Shown here piece by piece: positions 25,931 to 33,193 of a DNA stretch of 64,000 nt (position 1 is the stretch's first letter; every line of letters starts with the position of its first letter). Source of the stretch: Chloracidobacterium sp. GTDB taxonomy: Bacteria; Acidobacteriota; Blastocatellia; Pyrinomonadales; Pyrinomonadaceae. Location: contig JADJXP010000002.1 in assembly GCA_016715795.1 (NCBI GenBank), positions 2,046,001 through 2,110,000 of the forward strand. The letters are read 5' to 3'. The notes below the pieces were generated by a model. The model made no database searches and had not been told where the DNA came from. It saw only the letters and a program-made list of their open reading frames with translations. A program made the translations under genes and the position numbers.

Positions 25931-25958
25931 GGGCCGGGCCGTATGGTCCGGCCCTTTT
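25931..25958 (+). terminator. intrinsic terminator after the BON gene
   Basis: GGGCCGGGCC (25931-25940) pairs with GGTCCGGCCC (25945-25954) around a GTAT loop and is followed by TTTT. It ends the BON-protein transcript ahead of typA. Confidence 0.88.
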
Positions 25959-26019
25959 GCTATTCGCTGAGTGATACGGCATTATATCCGTTTGCCTTCG
26001 GGCCGGAATTTTCGACTTT

Positions 26020-27831
26020 ATGCTGACTGCTGACAAGATACGCAACATCGCGATCATCGCGCACGTTGACCATGGAAAGACGACGCTTGTAGATGCCATG
26101 CTCCAGCAGTCGGGGACATTCCGCGAGAATGAGGCCGTGCAGGAACGCGTGATGGACTCGATGGACCTTGAGCGCGAGCGCGGCATCACGATCATGGCAA
26201 AGAACACGTCGGTTCGCTATGGCGACTACAAGATCAATATCGTCGATACGCCGGGACACGCGGATTTTGGCGGCGAGGTCGAACGGGTACTCAAGATGGT
26301 CGATGGTATCGTGCTGCTCGTTGACGCGGCCGAGGGCTGCCTGCCGCAGACACGCTTTGTGCTGCGCAAGGCATTGGAATTGAAGCTCCCCGCCATTGCC
26401 CTCGTCAATAAGATCGACCGCCAGGACGCGCGGCCCGACGAGGTGGTCAATGAGATATATGACCTGTTCATCGACCTCGGAGCCAACGACGATCAGATCG
26501 AGTTCCCCATTCTGTATTCGATCTCGCGCGACGGCGTGGCAAAAAAGGAATTGTCGGATGAATCAAAAACGCTAGAGCCCTTGTTGGAACAGGTGATCGA
26601 AACGATCCCTGCGCCGCATGCTCTCCGCGATGATTCGCTGCAATTGCTGGTCGCGAACATCGACTACAATCCATTCGTCGGCCGACTCGCGATCGGGCGT
26701 ATCTTTTCAGGCAAGATCGCAAAGAACCAGGAAGTCGCCGTTTCAAAGCGCGACGGCTCGCTCGTGAAAACTCGCGTAAAGGAGCTGTTCGTATTCGAAG
26801 GTTTGGAACGCACAACTGTTGACAATGCAGGAGTTGGCGAGATCGTCGCCCTCGCGGGATTTGACGATGTAGAGATCGGCGAGACGATAACCCTCTTTGA
26901 CGATCCTCGGCCGCTCCCGGTGATCGCCGTTGACGAACCAACGATCTCGATGATCTTTGGCGTCAACACTTCGCCGTTTGCCGGGCTCGAAGGAAAATAC
27001 GTCACTTCGCGCCAGATCAAGGAACGGCTCGACCGCGAGATACTCGGCAACGTTGCATTGCGTGTCAACGAAACCGAAGCTGCGGAACAATTCAAGGTGT
27101 CAGGACGCGGTGAATTGCAGCTTGCTATCCTGATCGAGATGATGCGTCGCGAGGGCTACGAATTGCAGGTCTCAAAGCCCGAGGTCATCACCAAGAAGGA
27201 CGAAACGACCGGCGAGACGCTCGAACCGATCGAGTTGGTCGTCGTGGATGTGCCCGACGAATTCATCGGCGTCGTCACCGAGGCGATGGGCCGGCGAAAG
27301 GGCCAGATGACCAAGATGATCAATAACGGTTCGGGCCGCGTCAGGCTGGAATTCGAGACGCCGTCGCGAGGGCTGATCGGTTTTCGTGGCGAGTTCCTGA
27401 CCGAGACAAAGGGCACTGGCCTGCTAAACACGCTGTTCCTGAAATTCGACAAATGGCAGGGTGAGATGCGTTCGAGGCAAACAGGCAGCCTCGTAGCCGA
27501 CCGCATGGGCGAAACAAATACGTATGCTCTCTATAATTTACAGGAACGCGGCACTCTCTTTGTCCGCCCACAGATCAAGGTTTACGAAGGGATGATCATC
27601 GGCGAGAATGCCCGCTCGGTCGATCTCGACGTCAACGCGATCAAGGAAAAGAAACTCTCAAACATGCGCACAACCTCAGCCGACGAAGCCATGCGGCTCG
27701 TCCCGGTTCGCGAAATGTCGCTCGAACGAGCTCTGGAATTCATCGCCGACGACGAACTGATCGAGGTCACGCCAAAATCCATCCGATTACGCAAACGCGT
27801 TCTAAAATCGAACGAGCGGCCCAAGAAGTAA
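26020..27831 (+). CDS. typA: ribosome-associated GTPase TypA/BipA
   Basis: This 603-residue translational GTPase acts on the 70S ribosome and assists 50S assembly and stress adaptation. The G domain has IAHVDHGKTTLVDAML (G1), ERGITIMAKNTS (G2), DTPGHADFGGEVERVLKMVDG (G3), NKIDRQDARP (G4) and a G5 near residue 170. Domain II follows, then EF-G-like domains III and V, and the BipA-specific C-terminal region (NTYALYNLQERGTLFVRP, KKLSNMRTTSADEAMRLVP). Length and motif order are normal. It has its own transcript start behind the terminator at 25931 and converges on the DUF488 gene. Confidence 0.97.
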   Translation: MLTADKIRNIAIIAHVDHGKTTLVDAMLQQSGTFRENEAVQERVMDSMDLERERGITIMAKNTSVRYGDYKINIVDTPGHADFGGEVERVLKMVDGIVLLVDAAEGCLPQTRFVLRKALELKLPAIALVNKIDRQDARPDEVVNEIYDLFIDLGANDDQIEFPILYSISRDGVAKKELSDESKTLEPLLEQVIETIPAPHALRDDSLQLLVANIDYNPFVGRLAIGRIFSGKIAKNQEVAVSKRDGSLVKTRVKELFVFEGLERTTVDNAGVGEIVALAGFDDVEIGETITLFDDPRPLPVIAVDEPTISMIFGVNTSPFAGLEGKYVTSRQIKERLDREILGNVALRVNETEAAEQFKVSGRGELQLAILIEMMRREGYELQVSKPEVITKKDETTGETLEPIELVVVDVPDEFIGVVTEAMGRRKGQMTKMINNGSGRVRLEFETPSRGLIGFRGEFLTETKGTGLLNTLFLKFDKWQGEMRSRQTGSLVADRMGETNTYALYNLQERGTLFVRPQIKVYEGMIIGENARSVDLDVNAIKEKKLSNMRTTSADEAMRLVPVREMSLERALEFIADDELIEVTPKSIRLRKRVLKSNERPKK

Positions 27832-27845
27832 CGGGTCAGCGTCGC

Positions 27846-28193
27846 TCAACGCTCTGTTAGGTAGTCGAGGAGAACAACTGCATCGTTGTGTTCTTCGTCT
27901 TTCGCGGCATAGACCAAGGTCACCGGACCTGCCTTCGCCATCGTCCGGATCGAATCGACCAGTTCCTTGTTGCCCTCGAGTTCCTTCTTATAGCGAGATT
28001 GAAACACCGCCCATTTTTCCGGGTCGTGGCCGAACCATTTTCTGAGTTCCGTACTCGGAGCGATCTCGCGCAACCAAAGGTCGATGTGAGCTTTGTCCTT
28101 TGAGACACCTCGCGGCCACAATCGGTCGACCAGGACGCGCTTCCCGTCTGAGGCGTCCGGCTCGTCATAAGCTCTCTTGATCTTCAAACGCAT
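27846..28193 (-). CDS. DUF488 family protein
   Basis: This 115-residue protein has the DUF488 signatures IKRAYDEPDASDGKRVLVDRLWPRGVSK at the start, WLREIAPSTELRKWFGHDPEKW in the middle and GPVTLVYAAKDEEHNDAVVLLDYL at the end. The family is widespread but its biochemistry is not established. The start ATG lies inside the end of a short acidic ORF in another frame (28184-28354), a four-codon overlap typical of translational coupling. It converges on typA with a 14-nt gap. Confidence 0.9.
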   Translation of the reverse strand: MRLKIKRAYDEPDASDGKRVLVDRLWPRGVSKDKAHIDLWLREIAPSTELRKWFGHDPEKWAVFQSRYKKELEGNKELVDSIRTMAKAGPVTLVYAAKDEEHNDAVVLLDYLTER

Positions 28194-28354
28194 ATTCCCG
28201 GCTCTGGGTCGGGCCCTTCCTCCTCATCATCCGGCTCATACGATTCATAACCGTGTGCGTCGTCGTAATAGTACGAGCTTTCGTGTGCGTCGTCAGCCCC
28301 CGGATCGCCTGCGGGCGGGCCATCACTTGGTTTCTCTTTCGGCGTGCCTTGCAT
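28184..28354 (-). CDS. small acidic ORF overlapping the DUF488 gene
   Basis: This ORF encodes 56 residues, starting MQGTPKEKPSDGPPAGDPGA, then a Tyr/Asp/Glu-rich stretch (SSYYYDDAHGYESYEPDDEE) and ending EPGICV. It has no signal peptide or membrane segment and is strongly acidic and probably disordered. Its stop codon lies 10 nt inside the DUF488 coding region, so the pair would be coupled. It starts 39 nt from the divergent acid phosphatase gene, so both may share a control region. I know no matching family. It could be a real small protein or an upstream leader ORF. Confidence 0.5.
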   Translation of the reverse strand: MQGTPKEKPSDGPPAGDPGADDAHESSYYYDDAHGYESYEPDDEEEGPDPEPGICV

Positions 28355-28393
28355 CTAATCGTTTATAATCCCTTAGAGACAGAAAACTCAAAT

Positions 28394-29233
28394 ATGAAGC
28401 AATTACGGAAACTCAATTTTATCGCCGCCCTGCCGCTTTTGGTGCTCTTGGCCAGCATCACCTACGCACAGCGGGGGACGGCGGACAATGATTATCAAGA
28501 GGGTGCAACACTCTGGATCCAAAAGGCTGCCGAGTACCGGGCCCTTGCTCATCAGGCATTCAACCTCGCACGCTGGCAACTCGATTCGGATCTCGACAAA
28601 AAGAGTGTTAAAAACCTGCCAAAGGCAGAACGCAAACGCCCTCGGGCGATCATCGTCGATATCGACGAAACGGTGCTCGACAATTCTCCGGCACAAGCTG
28701 AGGGAATAAAGACGAAAACGCCGTTCAATTTGAACGATTGGCTTACATGGGTCGAGATGCGAAAGGCGAAAGCGGTCCCAGGCTCGGTCGAGTTTCTGAA
28801 CTATGCCGTAAGCAAAGGTGTAAAGATCTTCTACATATCGAATCGCGACGAACCGCACAAGGCCGCAACGATCGACAATCTCAAGAGTGTCGGGTTTGCC
28901 GACGTATCCTCTGAAAATGTCCTGATGCGGCAAAAGGACGCTAAGGGCTCCAGTATTTCCACAAAAACACCTCGACGCGAGTTTGTCGCCCGAGATTACC
29001 GCATCGTCCTGCTTATGGGCGATAACCTGGACGATTTTTCGGACATTTTTGAACAGAAAAGCGTCGCCGACCGCTTTGCCGAGACCGATAAGATCAAAAC
29101 CGAATGGGGCAAACGCTGGATCGTCCTGCCAAACCCGATGTACGGCACGTGGGAAAGCGCGATCTACGAATACCAGCGGCTGAACGATAAGCAGAAGGCG
29201 GAAAAGCGTGCGACGGCGTTGGAAATGCCGTAA
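28394..29233 (+). CDS. exported class C (lipoprotein e(P4)-like) HAD acid phosphatase
   Basis: This 279-residue protein has a signal peptide (LNFIAALPLLVLLASITYAQ) without a lipobox Cys, so it is probably soluble in the periplasm. The HAD nucleophile motif is IIVDIDETVLDNSP, the DxDxT form used by class C acid phosphatases. Motif II is in IFYISNRDEPHKAAT and the acidic motif is in IVLLMGDNLDDFSD. The family dephosphorylates nucleotides or other phosphomonoesters outside the cytoplasm. ATG 28394 is used because the longer reading frame upstream is not protein-like. It is divergent from the small acidic ORF. Confidence 0.9.
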   Translation: MKQLRKLNFIAALPLLVLLASITYAQRGTADNDYQEGATLWIQKAAEYRALAHQAFNLARWQLDSDLDKKSVKNLPKAERKRPRAIIVDIDETVLDNSPAQAEGIKTKTPFNLNDWLTWVEMRKAKAVPGSVEFLNYAVSKGVKIFYISNRDEPHKAATIDNLKSVGFADVSSENVLMRQKDAKGSSISTKTPRREFVARDYRIVLLMGDNLDDFSDIFEQKSVADRFAETDKIKTEWGKRWIVLPNPMYGTWESAIYEYQRLNDKQKAEKRATALEMP

Positions 29234-29328
29234 CAGCGACAAATCCACACTTGGTATACAGGCTACATAGGCCGAGAATCGGTCGATCTCTATGTGTCCT
29301 ATGTGATCTATGTGGTTAAATCTATCTG

Positions 29329-30279
29329 ATGAGAATACTTGTGACCGGCGGGGCGGGGTTTATTGGGTCGCACCTTTGTGAGCGGCTATTGAACGAAGGC
29401 AACGAGGTGTTGTGTCTCGATAACTTCTTTACGGGCCGCAAGGTGAATATTGCCCATCTTGCCGGTAACCCGCAATTCGAGATCATTCGCCACGATGTGA
29501 CCGAGCCGATCTTTCTTGAGGTCGATCAGATCTACAACCTCGCCTGCCCCGCGTCGCCGGTCCATTATCAATACAATCCTGTCAAGACCGTCAAGACCAA
29601 TGTGATGGGAATGGTCAATATGCTGGGCCTGGCAAAACGCGTGCGTGCCCGCATCCTGCAAGCCTCTACGAGCGAGGTTTACGGCGATCCGGTCGTGCAT
29701 CCTCAGACGGAAGATTACTGGGGAAACGTAAACCCGATCGGCGTCCGGTCGTGTTACGACGAAGGCAAACGCGTCGCCGAAACGCTGATGATGGACTACC
29801 ATCGCCAGAGCGGCGTCGATACGCGTATCGTGCGTATTTTCAACACTTACGGTGAACGAATGCTCGAGAATGACGGCCGTGTTGTGTCAAACTTCATCGT
29901 CCAGGCACTGCGTGGCGAGGAATTGACGATCTACGGCGACGGCAATCAAACGCGTTCGTTTTGCTACGTCAGCGACCTTGTTGACGGCATAATCCGATTG
30001 ATGAACGTCGAGGGCGATGACGTCCATATGCCGGTAAATCTCGGCAATCCCGGCGAATTCACGATGAACGAGCTCGCCGAGCAGGTCGGAATCGCGTCAG
30101 GCCGTGACGTCAAGATCGAATATCTGCCCCTGCCACAAGACGATCCAAAGCAACGCCAGCCAAACATCGAACGAGCCAACAAACTGCTTGGCTGGTCGCC
30201 GACGGTGCAGTTGGCCGATGGGTTGAAAAAGACCGTTGATTACTTTCGTGGCGTCGTCGGAAAGAAAGCGACGGTTTGA
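29329..30279 (+). CDS. UDP-glucuronate decarboxylase-like SDR (UXS type)
   Basis: This 316-residue extended SDR enzyme has TGGAGFIGSHLCERLL for NAD binding, YNLACPASPVHYQYNPVKTVKTN, STSEVYGDP and the catalytic YDEGKRVAE (YxxxK). The VHYQYNPVKT and NTYGERMLENDGRVVSNFI blocks are typical of UDP-xylose synthases, which convert UDP-glucuronate to UDP-xylose for surface polysaccharides. A second SDR sugar enzyme follows at 30406, separated by a palindrome pair. The 95-nt gap before it contains several CTATGTG-like copies and no gene. Confidence 0.9.
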   Translation: MRILVTGGAGFIGSHLCERLLNEGNEVLCLDNFFTGRKVNIAHLAGNPQFEIIRHDVTEPIFLEVDQIYNLACPASPVHYQYNPVKTVKTNVMGMVNMLGLAKRVRARILQASTSEVYGDPVVHPQTEDYWGNVNPIGVRSCYDEGKRVAETLMMDYHRQSGVDTRIVRIFNTYGERMLENDGRVVSNFIVQALRGEELTIYGDGNQTRSFCYVSDLVDGIIRLMNVEGDDVHMPVNLGNPGEFTMNELAEQVGIASGRDVKIEYLPLPQDDPKQRQPNIERANKLLGWSPTVQLADGLKKTVDYFRGVVGKKATV

Positions 30280-30286
30280 TAAGTTG

Positions 30287-30399
30287 CCACTAGCTTTAGC
30301 TAGTGGAACCTATGCTAAAAAGACATTGGGCTTTAGCCCAAGTTCGGCTGAAGCCGGATTTCTTTTTGGTCATTTAACCACTAGCTAAAGCTAGTGGCA
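30287..30399. repeat. inverted palindrome pair without a transposase (REP/MITE-like)
   Basis: The 20-nt palindrome CCACTAGCTTTAGCTAGTGG lies at 30287-30306, and its inverted copy lies at about 30378-30397. With flanking TTG and CAA the match extends to 23 nt in inverted orientation. Between them is a second hairpin, TTGGGCTTTAGCCCAA at 30326-30341, followed by AGTTCGGCTGAAGCCGGATT and a T-rich run. No reading frame lies inside. The right copy ends within about 10 nt of the next start codon. The layout is that of a non-autonomous element mobilised in trans by a RAYT. The T-rich run after the hairpins could also act as a terminator for the gene upstream. Confidence 0.75.
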
Positions 30400-30405
30400 A
30401 TTGAT

Positions 30406-31398
30406 ATGAAGATACTCATAACAGGCGGGGCCGGCTTTGTCGGCAGCCATCTTGCGGACAAACTGATCGGCGAAAGCCACGAGATCACGGTCATCGATGA
30501 CCTATCGACAGGCCGCTATTCAAATATCGGCCACCTCGAAGAGAACGCCAATTTTCGCCTCATTATCGACACTGTCCTCAATGGCGACCTTATGGAGGAG
30601 TTGATCCGCGACGCCGACCGTGTCTATCATATGGCCTCGGCCGTGGGCGTCAGGCTGATAATGGAGCAGCCCGTGAAAACGATCGAAACGATCTTTCACG
30701 GCACTGACGTCGTGCTCGGCCGCTGTGCGAAATACCGTAAACGCGTGCTGATACCGTCAACCAGCGAGGTTTATGGCAAGGGCATTTCGGTACCGTTCAA
30801 AGAGGACGACGACCTCCTGACCGGCGCGACCGACAAGCATCGCTGGGCTTATGCGTGCGCAAAAACGCTCGATGAATTCCTCGCCTTGGCACATTTCAAG
30901 GAAACACGGCTGCCGGTCGTCGTTGCGCGATTATTCAACACCGTCGGCCCGCGGCAAACGGGCCAATATGGCATGGTCGTGCCGCGATTCGTGCATGCGG
31001 CGATAAAGAATGAGCCGATCGACGTCCACGGCGACGGCACGCAATCGCGGTGCTTCGGCCACGTCAGCGATGTTGTCAATGGCCTTGCTGCCGCCCTCGA
31101 AACGCCCGATTGCTTTGGCCAGGTGATCAATTTTGGCAGCGACACTGAGGTGACGATCAACGACCTCGCAAACCGCACCATTGAACTCACAAAGAGCTCC
31201 AGCGAGATCAGATACATCCCTTACGATAAGGTCTATGGCGAAGGCTTTGAGGATATGCAGCGACGCGTTCCGTCGCTCGAAAAGGCTGCCCGCCTGGTCG
31301 GTTACCAGCCAACCAAATCGTTCGACGACATCATCAATGATGTAGCGCGCGAGTTTCGCTCGACTCTTCTCGAATCGACGCTTCATGCAAATAGTTAA
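30406..31398 (+). CDS. NAD-dependent epimerase/dehydratase (extended SDR)
   Basis: This 330-residue enzyme has ITGGAGFVGSHLADKLI for NAD binding, STSEVYGKGISVPF, the catalytic WAYACAKTLDEF (YxxxK) and NTVGPRQTGQYGMVVPRFV, the usual sugar-nucleotide epimerase pattern. It probably acts on an NDP-sugar, as does its neighbour at 29329, and both may serve surface polysaccharide synthesis. ATG at 30406 is preferred over a GTG four codons upstream that lies inside the REP palindrome. Its 3' end overlaps the next gene by 14 nt. The exact substrate is not readable. Confidence 0.88.
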   Translation: MKILITGGAGFVGSHLADKLIGESHEITVIDDLSTGRYSNIGHLEENANFRLIIDTVLNGDLMEELIRDADRVYHMASAVGVRLIMEQPVKTIETIFHGTDVVLGRCAKYRKRVLIPSTSEVYGKGISVPFKEDDDLLTGATDKHRWAYACAKTLDEFLALAHFKETRLPVVVARLFNTVGPRQTGQYGMVVPRFVHAAIKNEPIDVHGDGTQSRCFGHVSDVVNGLAAALETPDCFGQVINFGSDTEVTINDLANRTIELTKSSSEIRYIPYDKVYGEGFEDMQRRVPSLEKAARLVGYQPTKSFDDIINDVAREFRSTLLESTLHANS

Positions 31399-32017
31399 GA
31401 GAATCTGGTTCGCTGCCTCGGTGCTGTTTGCACTCGCCGCCGTTACGCCCGCGTTCGGCCAGACAACCGGCGGCGTCAAAGGCAAGGTTCGCGACCTTAA
31501 AGGGACGTTCATCGCCGGTGCGACGATAGAGGCGCGTCAGGGCGGCGAGGTCGTCAGATCGACGAGATCGAACGCCAAAGGCGATTTTGTCCTTGATGGG
31601 CTTGCCGAAGGAATGTATAACTTCGCTGTTGACGCCGACGGCTATTCGACCGGTGTAATGCATAACGTCGAGGTCAAGAAGAAAAAGGTCCGCGACCTCG
31701 GCAGCCGCCTTATGCTCTCGCCCGATCGCGGCACACAGACCTTTATCCGCGGCATTGTATTCTTTAAGGAACTGCTCAGCCTGCACGGCGCAATGGTCGA
31801 GCTGTTTGCGGTGAACTCCGACGGCAGCTATCGCAAGGTAGCGACCGGCACGAGCAATCAAATGGGCGAATTCGGATTCGTTCAGCCGGGGAAGATCAAG
31901 CGATTCCGCGTGAAAGCCACCTACAAAGGCATTTCGGCTGAGAAAACTGTCGAGACCGAATCGCCCGCTGTGTATCGGCTGACACTCACGCTCGATCTCT
32001 CACGAGCCGAGCAGTGA
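31385..32017 (+). CDS. exported protein with carboxypeptidase-regulatory-like domain
   Basis: This 210-residue protein has a signal peptide (IWFAASVLFALAAVTPAFGQ) and an Ig-like CarboxypepD_reg domain at about 28-105 (GGVKGKVRDLKGTFIAGATIEARQGG, SNAKGDFVLDGLAEGMYNFAVDADGY). A second beta-sandwich follows from about 120. The family is common in Acidobacteriota and Bacteroidota envelope proteins and often mediates binding or stability. It overlaps the epimerase gene by 14 nt and so belongs to the same transcript. Its 3' end overlaps the convergent flavoprotein gene by 32 nt. Confidence 0.8.
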   Translation: MQIVKRIWFAASVLFALAAVTPAFGQTTGGVKGKVRDLKGTFIAGATIEARQGGEVVRSTRSNAKGDFVLDGLAEGMYNFAVDADGYSTGVMHNVEVKKKKVRDLGSRLMLSPDRGTQTFIRGIVFFKELLSLHGAMVELFAVNSDGSYRKVATGTSNQMGEFGFVQPGKIKRFRVKATYKGISAEKTVETESPAVYRLTLTLDLSRAEQ

Positions 32018-32924
32018 TGACCTTAGCCGCCGACGCTCCCATGCCGACGGCCGTGGCAATAGTCGGCGACGCAGGACACGCAACGTCGCCAACCGCAAAC
32101 ACGCTCTCCGCGCTCGTCGAACAGTCCGCACCTACCCGAACGTAACCCCGTTCATCGAGATCGATCTGGCCCTTGAATAAGGAGCTACTCGGCTCAACAC
32201 CAATACGGATGAGCACATGGTTCGCGTCGATGCGATCCGTCATTCCTGTTGTTACATCAGCAATGTCAACGGCCGTAACTCGTTCATCCCCAATAAATGC
32301 AGCTACTCTAGTGGCAAAACGGAACACCACATTGCCTTGCTCGGCCGCCTGTCGAACAAAGTCCGGCCGGGCTGAGAACTGCTCGCGTCGGTGAACGACC
32401 GTTACCAGTTCCGCAGTCTCGCTCAGGATCACGGCGTTCTCAAGCGCCGCATCGCCGCCGCCAACAATGACGACTTGCTTGCCGGCGACCTCGTCCCGAG
32501 ACGCCTGGCCCGATGCGAGAATGCCCTTTCTCAGAAACTCGCGCTCACCGGGAACATCGAGTGTGCGTCGCTTGACGCCCGTCGCGAGAACGACAGCTCT
32601 AGCCGAAAAGGTGCGTCCATCTGCCAGCCCAATCACACCTGCACTAAAGTCGATCGTCTCGACCGGAGAATCAACGAATCGCGTAACCTTACTGTTTTCA
32701 ACCTGTTGAAGGAAGAGGTCACGCAGTGCTCTACCATTCTTGACCGTAACACCCAGGTAGTTTTCGATAGCTCCAAATGTCCACAGTAGTTGGCCGCCAA
32801 ATTCGCTTTCGCGTTCAAAGATCGCGACCTTCAGCCCAAGGTCGGCGCACCAAAAGGCGGCGGACAGACCTGCCGGCCCGCCACCAATAACGATCACGTC
32901 AAAATTGGTTGTTTCACTCCGCAA
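31986..32924 (-). CDS. thioredoxin-reductase-like FAD/NAD(P) oxidoreductase lacking the CxxC
   Basis: This 312-residue flavoprotein has VIGGGPAGLSAAFWCADLGLKVAIFE for FAD, VVIVGGGDAALENAVILSETAELVTVVHRR for NAD(P)H and VFAVGDVACP for the FAD ribityl chain. Where thioredoxin reductase has CxxC (usually after KGISYC), this protein reads KGILASGQASRDE, so the redox-active disulfide is missing. It is therefore not a classical TrxB. TrxR-like ferredoxin-NADP reductases and other members lack the pair too. The start is TTG at 32924, supported by AGGTGATC just upstream. It runs opposite to the gene before it. Confidence 0.85.
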   Translation of the reverse strand: MRSETTNFDVIVIGGGPAGLSAAFWCADLGLKVAIFERESEFGGQLLWTFGAIENYLGVTVKNGRALRDLFLQQVENSKVTRFVDSPVETIDFSAGVIGLADGRTFSARAVVLATGVKRRTLDVPGEREFLRKGILASGQASRDEVAGKQVVIVGGGDAALENAVILSETAELVTVVHRREQFSARPDFVRQAAEQGNVVFRFATRVAAFIGDERVTAVDIADVTTGMTDRIDANHVLIRIGVEPSSSLFKGQIDLDERGYVRVGADCSTSAESVFAVGDVACPASPTIATAVGMGASAAKVITARLVRDRA

Positions 32925-33098
32925 AGATCACCTGGAATGCCCGAAATTACTACTTTTTGTTAACGTCAAACTGCCGTTTTTTGTCACAACTACTGTGCCA
33001 GTGGGCAACCGAACGTCGGTCAACCAACCGTTTGGCTTGGCATCCTGTATTTTAGGCACTTTCGCCCCTCGAAACAACGATGGGATAGCACCGCTTTC

Positions 33099-33114
33099 TG
33101 GCATTGGTATTGCT
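33099..33114 (+). promoter_or_regulatory. sigma-54-type promoter (-24/-12)
   Basis: TGGCAT-TGGTA-TTGCT matches the sigma-54 consensus, with GG and GC exactly 10 nt apart. It lies about 80 nt before the TPR-receiver gene, in a 269-nt gap with no other gene. An activator of the NtrC family would be needed to start transcription. Confidence 0.72.
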
Positions 33115-33193
33115 GTTGACCTTACATTGAAACTAGGCGTGCGCCTGCAACGCCAACGGCCGATTGTAACCTGACTTCACCCTTTCACACATT

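Noticed and set aside
31986..32924. annotation as thioredoxin reductase trxB
   Set aside because: The CxxC active site is missing, so the standard gene name would be misleading.
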